NCBI RefSeq assembly: GCF_031393925.1
Contig: NZ_JANMWL010000005.1
Span: forward strand, 1 to 8,237
Origin: Methylibium sp031393925
Lineage (GTDB): Bacteria > Pseudomonadota > Gammaproteobacteria > Burkholderiales > Burkholderiaceae_C
Length of the DNA: 8,237 nucleotides
Reading direction: 5' to 3'
The stretch's first letter is position 1. Each line of letters begins with the position of its first letter. This document shows positions 1 to 5,877 of this stretch, piece by piece. Position numbers and translations under genes: made by a program. The notes beneath the pieces are model-generated. The model had not been told where the DNA came from, did no database searches, and was given only the letters and a program-made list of their open reading frames with translations.

Positions 1-359
1 CCGCCGATCGCCCAGTTCTCGGGGGCGATCGGCCAGCAGCCGCCGCGCACCGTGTCCCGATCGGCGTTCAACTCGCGCACGACGATGTCGGTAAAGCCGC
101 TGAGCAAGCGATGTCGCTCTTCCAGCGACCTCCCCTGCAGCACGAGAAAGTGAAAGTAGGGCGCGCGCGCGCCGCTCTGGCTGACCCGCACGCCGGCCAC
201 CGCCGCCAGGCCCGGCGGGTGCAGGTTGATGAACACCCGCACCCTGTCGATCGGGCAGGCAAGCACCTCGGCGTAGAGGCGACTCGACTCGATCAGCAAG
301 CGCTCTAGCTGATGGTCCTCGTAGGCCTTGTCCGCCAAATGAAACTCAACGATGGGCAT
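1..359 (-). CDS. Tautomerase superfamily protein, two fused 4-OT-like units (partial, 3' end cut by window edge)
   Basis: The 119 visible codons start at an ATG and run off the left edge with no stop. Met is followed by Pro2, the family's catalytic amino-terminal proline after Met removal. The first unit, about residues 2-60, has Arg41 where 4-oxalocrotonate tautomerase has Arg39. A second unit starts at Pro67 (PYFHFLVLQGRS), which lines up residue for residue with the 62-aa 4-OT start PIAQIHILEGRS. It carries Arg77 (like Arg11) and Arg105 (like Arg39), and ends in ENWAIGG, similar to the 4-OT tail. By inference it converts 2-hydroxymuconate to 4-oxalocrotonate, the step between the dehydrogenase and decarboxylase encoded upstream. 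The family also includes fused dehalogenases and decarboxylases (CaaD and MSAD types), so the substrate is uncertain. The start lies 16 bp after the SDR stop, with only a weak Shine-Dalgarno sequence. Few residues are probably missing. Confidence 0.85.
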   Translation of the reverse strand, partial: MPIVEFHLADKAYEDHQLERLLIESSRLYAEVLACPIDRVRVFINLHPPGLAAVAGVRVSQSGARAPYFHFLVLQGRSLEERHRLLSGFTDIVVRELNADRDTVRGGCWPIAPENWAIG

Positions 360-375
360 GCTGGGATCTGTCGTA

Positions 376-1128
376 TCAAGGCAAGCCGCGTCGGCGCCCT
401 GCGTCCATGAAAAGCGTGCTGCCGGCCAGCGCGTCGGCCTCGGGCGCCAGCAGAGTGGCAATCGCCCAGGCGACCTGATCGACGGTCGTAAAGGCGCCGA
501 TGGCCGACTCTTTTTTCATGCCGGCCAGAACCGCTTCTTCGCTGATGCCCTCGCGCGCGGCACGGTCCGCGGCGATGCGCCGCAGGCGGTCGGTGTCGGC
601 CGGGCCGGGGGCCAGCAGGTGCGCCGTCACGCCGCGCTCGCCGTAGGCCCACGAGAGCTGGCGCATCAGGTTGGCCAGGGCTGCATTGGCCACGCCGGCC
701 GTGGCCGCATAGGCGGTGGGCTCGAAGCCGTAGTGCCCGCCGATGGCCACCAACCGCGAGCCCCGCACCAGGCCATGATCGACGGCGCGCACCAAGCGCA
801 TCATGCCGCCGACCTTGATGTTGACGGCGTCGACCACGGCCTGGGTCGGGGCGACGAGCACGCCGCCGGCCGTGGGCACGCCGGGCCCATGGACGACCAT
901 GCGCACCGGACCTTCGGTGACGGCCCGAAGGGTGTCGATGGCGTCGTCGTGCGCCATGTCGCAGGCGCAGGCCACCACACCGGAGACCTCGCCCGCCAGC
1001 GACCGCACGGACTCGGCGCTGCGCGCCACGGCCACCACCCGCAAGCCGCTGGCGGCGAGCCGCCGGACGATGGCTTGGCCCATGGAGCCGGTGGCGCCGA
1101 CGACGACGGCGGTTTCGATGACGGTCAT
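376..1128 (-). CDS. SDR-family NAD(P)-binding protein with degenerate catalytic site
   Basis: This is a 250-aa protein, normal length for a classical short-chain dehydrogenase/reductase. The Rossmann glycine motif is GATGSMG (11-17). Arg36 after the second strand hints at NADP preference, Asp57 fits the adenine-binding position, HGPG (80-83) replaces NNAG, and Asn103 matches the structural/catalytic Asn. The LLAPGPADT stretch (171-179) and the carboxy-terminal ALAGSTLFMDAG also fit the family. The active site is abnormal. Tyr140 is present but the YxxxK lysine is Ala144, and the usual ISS serine region reads IGG (129-131). Ordinary SDR hydride transfer is therefore doubtful, and a binding, scaffold or altered-chemistry role is possible. 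No standard meta-pathway step needs it. It lies 118 bp after the decarboxylase stop and 16 bp before the tautomerase, so it is probably cotranscribed. The ATG has GAGG 8 nt upstream. Confidence 0.88.
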   Translation of the reverse strand: MTVIETAVVVGATGSMGQAIVRRLAASGLRVVAVARSAESVRSLAGEVSGVVACACDMAHDDAIDTLRAVTEGPVRMVVHGPGVPTAGGVLVAPTQAVVDAVNIKVGGMMRLVRAVDHGLVRGSRLVAIGGHYGFEPTAYAATAGVANAALANLMRQLSWAYGERGVTAHLLAPGPADTDRLRRIAADRAAREGISEEAVLAGMKKESAIGAFTTVDQVAWAIATLLAPEADALAGSTLFMDAGRRRGLP

Positions 1129-1246
1129 GTCGTGAACCTCGTTTCAGGAATCATGGTTGGACTGATGCGCTCGCCTGCGGTCACCGCGCCCAGGGCAAGG
1201 GGCTCGGCGCCACGCGTGGAAATCGGGAACCCGGGTCGCGCCGCGG

Positions 1247-2041
1247 CTAGATAAACCGCACCGACACGCTGCCAAGTTCCTGGTAGCGCGCCACGATGCT
1301 GTCGCCGGGTTTGACGGCGACGGCTTCGGTGATGCCACCGCTCATCACGAAGCTGCCCGCGGGCAGCTCTTCGTCGAGTTCGGACAGCACCTTGACCAGC
1401 ATCGCCACGGCGTCGGCCGGATGGCCGAGCACGGCGCCCGAGGCGCCGAGCCCGACGATTTCGCCGTTTTTCTCCATCACCATGCCCAGGGTGCGCAGAT
1501 CGATATCACCGACGGCGCGCGGCCTGCCGCCCGCAACGAAACGCGCCGACGAGCCGTTGTCGGCCACCACGCTGGCCAGGTCGAACTTGAAGCCCGAGAA
1601 GCGCGAATCGATGATCTCGATGGCCGGCAGCACGAAATCGGTGGCCGCCAACACCTGCTCGCGCGTGCAGTGGGGGCCGGACAAGCTCGCCTTGGTCACG
1701 AACGCCACCTCGCACTCCACGCGAGGGTGAACGAGGTCGTCGGTGCGCACTGCGGAGTTCTCGGCGCGCGCCATGTCGGACATCAAAAAGCCGATCGACG
1801 GCACGTCCACACCCATTTGCACCATCTTGGCCTTGGAGGTGAGCCCGGCCTTCCAGCCCACCAGCCGATGCCCGCGCGCGATCCAGCGTCGGCGTAGCTC
1901 GGACTGCACGGCGTAGCCGTCGGCCAGGCCCATCTGCGGGTAGTCATCGGTGAGTTTCTGGATCGGCTTTGCGCTCAATTGCGCGGCCTCGACGCGGTCG
2001 GCGAGCCTTGCGATGTCGTCGCGATTCAAGGTGGGCTTCAC
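1247..2041 (-). CDS. dmpH: 4-oxalocrotonate decarboxylase (2-oxo-3-hexenedioate decarboxylase)
   Basis: The 264-aa product belongs to the hydratase/decarboxylase (FAH-like, MhpD) superfamily and matches the length of DmpH/XylI/NahK. Visible features are GWKAG with Lys64, the acidic pair Glu109 and Glu111 (ECEVAF), and Glu142 in IEIIDSR, the expected divalent-metal ligands. A VMEKNGE segment sits near residue 188. It decarboxylates 4-oxalocrotonate to 2-hydroxypenta-2,4-dienoate (2-oxopent-4-enoate), and characterised homologues form a complex with the hydratase. I chose the GTG start at 2041. It overlaps the hydratase stop as GTGA, has AGGAG 6 nt upstream (2048-2052), and gives the family length. 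The longer in-frame ATG at 2074 would lie inside the hydratase gene and add an unlike amino terminus. Assignment over the hydratase paralogue rests on overall likeness and operon order (moderately sure). The xylI and nahK names are equivalent. Confidence 0.9.
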   Translation of the reverse strand: MKPTLNRDDIARLADRVEAAQLSAKPIQKLTDDYPQMGLADGYAVQSELRRRWIARGHRLVGWKAGLTSKAKMVQMGVDVPSIGFLMSDMARAENSAVRTDDLVHPRVECEVAFVTKASLSGPHCTREQVLAATDFVLPAIEIIDSRFSGFKFDLASVVADNGSSARFVAGGRPRAVGDIDLRTLGMVMEKNGEIVGLGASGAVLGHPADAVAMLVKVLSELDEELPAGSFVMSGGITEAVAVKPGDSIVARYQELGSVSVRFI

Positions 2042-2052
2042 AGCGCGCTCCT
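2038..2052 (-). promoter_or_regulatory. Ribosome binding site and GTGA stop/start overlap for the decarboxylase gene
   Basis: On the minus strand AGGAG (2048-2052) is followed 6 nt later by GTG (2039-2041). That codon shares bases with the hydratase TGA stop (2038-2040). The 4-nt overlap suggests translational coupling, giving matched amounts of the two enzymes that form a complex in characterised systems. It is also the main evidence for the GTG start. Confidence 0.75.
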
Positions 2053-2835
2053 GCCGAAGAAGTTGGCACGGCAACTGCCCAGGCCGCCGATATGGCAGAC
2101 CAGTTCATCGCCGTCGCTCACCGCCACCAGCGACGACTGTGAGCCCGAGAGAATGACCTCGCCGGCCTTGAAGGGCATGCCCAGGCGCCCCAGGGTGTTG
2201 GCGAGCCAGACCACCGCGTTGACCGGCGAGCCTTGCACGGCCGCCCCCACGCTGGTGGAAAACAGCTCGCCGTTTTTCTCGAGCACCATGCCGGCCAGGG
2301 TGAGGTCAATCTTGCGGGGATCGCCCTTCACGTCGCCGAGCAGGAACACGCCGCACGAGGCGTTGTCGGCCACCGTGTCCTGGATCTTGATCTTCCAGTC
2401 GCGGATGCGCGAGTCGACGATCTCGAAGCAGGGCGTGACGTAAGCGGTGGCGCGGATCACGTCCATCACGGTCACGCCGGGCCCGACCAGGTCGCGCTCC
2501 AGCACGAAGGCGAGTTCGGCCTCGGCCTTGGGCTGGATCAGCGCTGCGAGGTCGACGCCCTGGGCCTGCGTTCTGGACATCGCCGACGTGAGTTGGCCGA
2601 AGTCGGGCTCGTAGACGCCGAGAAAATCCTGGATCGGCTTGCTGGTGACGCCGATCTTCTTGCCGACGACCCTCTCGCCGGCCTCGATGCGGCGCGCCAC
2701 CATGCGCTGCTGAATGCCGTAAGCCTGCACCACCGTGATGCCGGGCTCGCGCTCGAGCAGCGGTGCCACCACCTTGCGGGCCACGAGCGCCTCGTAGAGC
2801 TCGTCGCCATAGCGGTCTATCGTTTGCTGGTCCAT
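2038..2835 (-). CDS. dmpE: 2-hydroxypenta-2,4-dienoate hydratase (2-oxopent-4-enoate hydratase)
   Basis: The 265-aa product matches the MhpD/DmpE/XylJ family in length and sequence. Lys59-Lys60 lie in VVGKKIG, the metal-binding acidic residues appear as Glu105 and Glu107 (EAELAF) and Glu138 (FEIVDSR), and VLEKNGE is at about 184-190. It adds water to 2-hydroxypenta-2,4-dienoate, giving 4-hydroxy-2-oxovalerate, which an aldolase outside this window would split. The ATG lies 12 bp after the dehydrogenase stop. A GAGG overlapping that stop region, 10 nt before the ATG, is the only visible ribosome binding site, so coupling to the upstream gene is likely. It is paralogous to the next gene, the decarboxylase, which starts on its stop codon. 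The equivalent names xylJ, nahL and mhpD exist, so the symbol is by homology only. Confidence 0.92.
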   Translation of the reverse strand: MDQQTIDRYGDELYEALVARKVVAPLLEREPGITVVQAYGIQQRMVARRIEAGERVVGKKIGVTSKPIQDFLGVYEPDFGQLTSAMSRTQAQGVDLAALIQPKAEAELAFVLERDLVGPGVTVMDVIRATAYVTPCFEIVDSRIRDWKIKIQDTVADNASCGVFLLGDVKGDPRKIDLTLAGMVLEKNGELFSTSVGAAVQGSPVNAVVWLANTLGRLGMPFKAGEVILSGSQSSLVAVSDGDELVCHIGGLGSCRANFFGRSAL

Positions 2836-2847
2836 GCCGTGCGTGCC

Positions 2848-4308
2848 TCAGTATTTAATGCAGACGTTGCGCAGGTCGGTGTAGAACTCGAGCGAATGCA
2901 CGCCGCCTTCACGGCCGATGCCCGATTGCTTGGAGCCGCCGAACGGGGTGCGCAGGTCGCGCAGGAACCAGCTGTTGATCCAGGTGATACCGACCTCCAC
3001 GCCGTCGGCCATGCGGTGAGCGCGCCCGAGATCGCGCGTCCAGATCGTGGTTGAGAGGCCATAGCGGTTGTCGTTGGCCAGGTCCAGCACCTCCTCTTCG
3101 CTGTCGAAGGGGCGCAGGTGGCAGCAGGGGCCAAAGATCTCCTCGCGCACGACGGTGGCGGTCTCGGGCAGGCCGGTCCACATGGTCGGCTGCACCCAGG
3201 CGCCTTCGGCCAGTTCGGCCGGGAGCGGGGGAACGCCGCCGCCCGTGACCACGGTGGCGCCTTCGGCCACGGCGCGCTCGTAGTACGACAGCACCTTGCG
3301 CTTGTGTTCCTGGCTGATGAGCGGGCCGTAGTTCGCGCCCGCATCTTTGGGGCGACCGTATTTCACGCTCTCGCAGCGCAGCTTGAGCGCCTGCACGAAG
3401 CGGTCGAAGAGCGGCCGCTCGACGTACACGCGCTCGGTACCGAGGCAGACCTGGCCGGTGTTGAGGAAGGCCGAGCGGAAAATGCCGTCGACCGCGGCAT
3501 CGAAGTCGCAGTCGGCGAACACGATGCCCGCGTTCTTGCCGCCGAGCTCGAACGACACGTCGCGTATGCCGTCGGCGGCCGCCTTCATGATGGCCGCACC
3601 GGTGCGGGTTTCACCGGTGAAGGTGATGGCGTCGACGCCGTCGTGGCGGGTGATGAATTCGCCGGCCGCGGCGGGGCCGAAACCGTGGACGACGTTGTAG
3701 ACGCCCTTGGGCACGCCCACCGCGTTCATCACTTCACCCAGCAAGGCGGCGGTGGCGGGGGTTTCTTCGGAAGGTTTGACGACCACGGTGTTGCCACAGG
3801 CGAGCGCCGGCCCGACCTTCCAGGTCATCAGCAGGAAGGGCGCGTTCCAGGGGCTGATGACGCCGATCACGCCCTTGGGCTTGCGAATGGCGTAGTTGAG
3901 GGCGCCGCGGCCGTCGGGCGTGTCCATCTGAAACGCCTCGGTCGCAACGTTCTTGATGACATCCGCGAAGATCTTGAAGTTGGCCGCACCGCGCGGCACG
4001 AAGGCATGCGCGATCACATGGTGAGGCTGGCCGGTGTCGGCCTCCTCGGCGGCCACGAAGTCATCGAAGCGGCGCGTGATCTCGTCGGCCACCGAGTGCA
4101 GCATGGCGACGCGCTTTTCGGTGCTCATGCGCGACCAGTCGCCGCGCAGTGCTGCGCGCGCCGCGGCCACCGCCGCGTCCACCTCGGCCTGGCCGCCTTC
4201 GGCCACGCGCGCGATCAGGCGGTTGTCCAGCGGGGAACGCTTCTCGAAAGTTTGGCCGCTGGCGGACGGCGTGTATTCGCCGTTGATGAAATGCTGGATG
4301 GTCTGCAA
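2848..4308 (-). CDS. dmpC: 2-hydroxymuconic semialdehyde dehydrogenase (NAD+-dependent aldehyde dehydrogenase)
   Basis: This 486-aa aldehyde dehydrogenase has the same length as DmpC/XylG. Signatures in order are PWN with Asn155 (oxyanion hole), KPSEE with Lys178 (coenzyme), TGETRTG (231-237), FELGGKN with Glu254 (general base), and the nucleophile Cys288 in NTGQVCLG. EEIFGP and PFGGSKQSG follow near the end. It oxidises 2-hydroxymuconic semialdehyde, the product of catechol extradiol cleavage, to 2-hydroxymuconate and so commits it to the oxalocrotonate branch. The 2-aminomuconic semialdehyde enzyme (AmnC type) is very similar and cannot be excluded from sequence alone. The start is TTG: AGGAG lies 7 nt upstream, family members begin with the same HFI.GE pattern, and no ATG or GTG is seen in frame nearby. 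It has its own promoter-like region and a 12-bp gap to the hydratase gene. Confidence 0.93.
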   Translation of the reverse strand: MQTIQHFINGEYTPSASGQTFEKRSPLDNRLIARVAEGGQAEVDAAVAAARAALRGDWSRMSTEKRVAMLHSVADEITRRFDDFVAAEEADTGQPHHVIAHAFVPRGAANFKIFADVIKNVATEAFQMDTPDGRGALNYAIRKPKGVIGVISPWNAPFLLMTWKVGPALACGNTVVVKPSEETPATAALLGEVMNAVGVPKGVYNVVHGFGPAAAGEFITRHDGVDAITFTGETRTGAAIMKAAADGIRDVSFELGGKNAGIVFADCDFDAAVDGIFRSAFLNTGQVCLGTERVYVERPLFDRFVQALKLRCESVKYGRPKDAGANYGPLISQEHKRKVLSYYERAVAEGATVVTGGGVPPLPAELAEGAWVQPTMWTGLPETATVVREEIFGPCCHLRPFDSEEEVLDLANDNRYGLSTTIWTRDLGRAHRMADGVEVGITWINSWFLRDLRTPFGGSKQSGIGREGGVHSLEFYTDLRNVCIKY

Positions 4309-4320
4309 GCTGGGTCTCCT
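4309..4320 (-). promoter_or_regulatory. Ribosome binding site for the TTG-started dehydrogenase
   Basis: On the minus strand AGGAG (4316-4320) stands 7 nt before the TTG at 4308-4306. The strong Shine-Dalgarno sequence and ideal spacing decide the start, which otherwise lacks an ATG. Confidence 0.75.
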
Positions 4321-4361
4321 CGAGCCCGCGCCGTCACAGGCGAGCAGGCGGGGCCGGTCAG

Positions 4362-4390
4362 TTTAGAAACCAGCCGCCGCGGCGGTCCAA
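4362..4390 (-). promoter_or_regulatory. Candidate sigma-70-type promoter for the dehydrogenase operon
   Basis: Read on the minus strand, TTGGAC (4390-4385) is followed by a 17-bp spacer and TCTAAA (4367-4362), about 50 nt before the coding start. The hexamers fit the consensus moderately. The spacer contains the 12-bp palindrome CCGCCGCGGCGG (4374-4385). The -35 overlaps a motif shared with the Rieske promoter, which supports a real control region. No transcript data are available, so this is a prediction. Confidence 0.45.
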
Positions 4391-4417
4391 TACCTTTTGT
4401 CCGTCCGCCCGATACCT
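4385..4417 (-). promoter_or_regulatory. Shared upstream motif and 22-bp-spaced ATACCT repeat (candidate operator)
   Basis: The plus strand at 4385-4400 reads GTCCAATACCTTTTGT. It matches GTCCAGTACTTTTGT at 5644-5658, before the Rieske gene, with one substitution and one missing base. A second ATACCT lies at 4412-4417, exactly 22 bp (two helical turns) from the one at 4390-4395. In both promoters the motif overlaps the candidate -35, as expected for a binding site of one regulator. The regulator is not identifiable here. Confidence 0.45.
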
Positions 4418-4480
4418 GCGGCATCTCGTCGGCAATGATGCGGGGCCAAGCCGCGCCGTCGCGTCATTGAAAGCGACGAA

Positions 4481-5548
4481 TCACACCGTCGCGGCGATGG
4501 GAATCGCGCGCTTCTCCGCGGCGGCTTCTTCCTTCAACATCTTGTCGAGCAGCCACAACATCTTGCCGGGCCCCGCGTCATGCACGATGTCGATGGTCTT
4601 GAAGTCGGGCTTTTCCGAGATGTTGCGGTGCTGCGCCTCGAGCGTGAGCTTGTCTTCGAGAAAGGCCGCGTCGATCGCTTCCTTGAGCAGGTCGCTCAAG
4701 CCCGGGGAGTCGGTCGCCCTGCTGGCGCCCCATGAGTAGTAGTACTGCACCGAGTCGGCGTCGCACGGCGTGACCGCCTGGCAAGAGTAGGAGTCCAGCA
4801 CCAACTGCCCATCGGACGGCCCCTCGGTGGCCGTGCCGGCAACGTACACCTTGAAGTGCAGGACAAAGTTGCACGGCACGGAAAACTGCACGTCGAAGTG
4901 CAGGTCGAAGCGCATGTCCGGCGGAAACAGGTGCTGCGCGAAGCGCGTCACCGGCACGTTGCGAAGCCAGATGTCGCTGTCGATACCGCGCGGACGCATG
5001 GTCATGCGGGGCCGCACGAGTTCGTATTCGCGTGTGCCGCCAAAGGTCGCATCGTGAACCCACGCAATGTGCGTGAGATCCATTAGGTTGGCGATCTCGA
5101 GGCGGTAATTGGTCTTGACGTGCACCTGGGACGTCTTGATGTTCCAGCCCGCGTCGCCGGGTCCGACCGAAAAGCAGATCAGCGCGGGGTCGGCCTTGAC
5201 CGCGTCACCCATCCAGACCCAGATCCAGTTGTCTTTTTCGACGACCGGAAAGGCGCGCACGCATGCCCGCTCGGGGATCGTCGTCTGGCCGGGAATTTCG
5301 TTGCACTGGCCGTCCGGGCCGAACTTCATGCCGTGGTACATGCAGCGCAGCGAGTCGCCTTCCTTGCGGCCCAGCGAGAGGGCGGCCTGCCGGTGCGGGC
5401 ACCGGTCCTCGAGCGCCACGACCGCGCCATCGAGCTTGCGATACAGGACGACCGATTCGCCGGCGATTCGCCGCGAAAGCACGGCGGTCTTGCCCTGGCT
5501 CAGCTCATGGTCCCAACCCGCGCAGTACCAAGCGTTCTTGACAAACAT
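4481..5548 (-). CDS. Rieske non-heme iron oxygenase, VanA / dicamba-monooxygenase type (aromatic O-demethylase-like) oxygenase subunit
   Basis: The product has 355 aa, typical of single-component (alpha-only) VanA-like oxygenases. The amino-terminal Rieske domain holds a [2Fe-2S] site with Cys50-Pro-His52 and Cys69-x-x-His72 (CMYHG). The catalytic domain has Asn154, the bridging Asp157, and His160 and His165 in NLMDLTHIAWVH. Asp299 (FLEDK) is the likely third iron ligand. Members use O2 and electrons from a separate ferredoxin reductase to demethylate or hydroxylate aromatic acids such as vanillate or dicamba. The substrate here is unknown, and no reductase gene is in the window. Position at the head of a meta-cleavage cluster suggests it makes a catechol-type compound or precursor. 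The ATG at 5548 is preceded at 5 nt by AGGAGG and gives the family MFVKNAWY-like start. An open frame extending to 5836 is a GC-rich artefact. Confidence 0.9.
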   Translation of the reverse strand: MFVKNAWYCAGWDHELSQGKTAVLSRRIAGESVVLYRKLDGAVVALEDRCPHRQAALSLGRKEGDSLRCMYHGMKFGPDGQCNEIPGQTTIPERACVRAFPVVEKDNWIWVWMGDAVKADPALICFSVGPGDAGWNIKTSQVHVKTNYRLEIANLMDLTHIAWVHDATFGGTREYELVRPRMTMRPRGIDSDIWLRNVPVTRFAQHLFPPDMRFDLHFDVQFSVPCNFVLHFKVYVAGTATEGPSDGQLVLDSYSCQAVTPCDADSVQYYYSWGASRATDSPGLSDLLKEAIDAAFLEDKLTLEAQHRNISEKPDFKTIDIVHDAGPGKMLWLLDKMLKEEAAAEKRAIPIAATV

Positions 5549-5553
5549 GATGG

Positions 5554-5559
5554 CCTCCT
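5554..5559 (-). promoter_or_regulatory. Strong ribosome binding site of the Rieske oxygenase gene
   Basis: AGGAGG on the minus strand is a full Shine-Dalgarno match, 5 nt before the ATG at 5548-5546. It decides this start over the much longer open frame. Confidence 0.85.
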
Positions 5560-5572
5560 GGACCCAATGGTT

Positions 5573-5588
5573 GCACTCTTGAGAGTGC
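5573..5588. promoter_or_regulatory. Perfect 7+7 inverted repeat in the Rieske leader (candidate operator)
   Basis: GCACTCT (5573-5579), a 2-bp centre TG, and AGAGTGC (5582-5588) form a perfect dyad. It lies 25 bp before the oxygenase ATG, downstream of the candidate promoter. This size and symmetry fit a dimeric repressor site acting as a roadblock. The RNA could also fold as a 6-bp stem with a UCAA loop. No second copy was seen in the window. Confidence 0.5.
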
Positions 5589-5619
5589 CGTCGAGCCGGG
5601 ACCCGATAAAAGTTCGGCG

Positions 5620-5649
5620 AAGATAAAGCCGACCTCGGGAGCAGTCCAG
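5620..5649 (-). promoter_or_regulatory. Candidate promoter for the Rieske oxygenase gene
   Basis: On the minus strand CTGGAC (5649-5644) and TATCTT (5625-5620) are separated by 18 bp and lie about 70 nt before the ATG. The consensus fit is modest. Its main support is that the -35 sits at the same place within the shared motif as in the dehydrogenase promoter. Confidence 0.4.
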
Positions 5650-5658
5650 TACTTTTGT
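5644..5658 (-). promoter_or_regulatory. Shared upstream motif, Rieske copy
   Basis: The plus strand reads GTCCAGTACTTTTGT (minus strand ACAAAAGTACTGGAC). It is nearly identical to 4385-4400 before the dehydrogenase gene and overlaps the candidate -35 in the same way. A common regulator site is inferred. Confidence 0.45.
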
Positions 5659-5856
5659 TATCCCGGCGAAAAACCGCCTCGGTATCGCGCGGCGCGCGGC
5701 GCGTGGCTCGACAGGCCGGCGCTGCCGCCGCGGCCGACACCGCAGCGGATCGAAGCCGGCGCCGGAATGGGTCGGCGGCAACGGGTAAACCATGATGCTT
5801 GCGCTGCCGCACGGCGGCGCGATAGTCGATCCGCATCTGCGCTAGCCTCTCGGGCA

Positions 5857-5877
5857 GCGCCCCCGCACGAGGGGCGC
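5857..5877 (+). repeat. Inverted repeat in the response-regulator leader
   Basis: GCGCCCC (5857-5863) and GGGGCGC (5871-5877) form a perfect 7-bp stem around a 7-nt loop, 27 nt before the regulator ATG and just before its GGAGG. No T-tract follows, so it is not a terminator. In such GC-rich DNA it may be chance, or it may affect translation. Confidence 0.3.

Noticed and set aside
1129..1246. 118-bp gap between decarboxylase and SDR checked for a promoter, small gene or terminator
   Set aside because: No convincing -35/-10 pair, strong hairpin or short gene was seen. It is treated as an ordinary intra-operon spacer.
352..1254. Long plus-strand open frame of 300 codons opposite the SDR gene
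   Set aside because: It is antisense to a gene with clear SDR motifs, has a His/Gly/Arg-rich composition typical of GC-rich shadow frames, and shows no recognisable domain.
3118..4470. Plus-strand open frame of 450 codons opposite the dehydrogenase gene
   Set aside because: It mirrors the aldehyde dehydrogenase codons, has low-complexity shadow composition, and shows no motif or ribosome binding site that would support it.
4457..4478. Inverted repeat CGTCGC/GCGACG just after the Rieske stop, considered as a terminator
   Set aside because: The stem is only 6 bp with a 10-nt loop and no T-tract follows on the minus strand, so it is too weak to call a terminator.
5549..5836. 96-residue amino-terminal extension of the Rieske oxygenase frame
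   Set aside because: It is Arg/Ala-rich with no family likeness. The start at 5548 has AGGAGG and gives the normal length, and the extension would cover the promoter elements.
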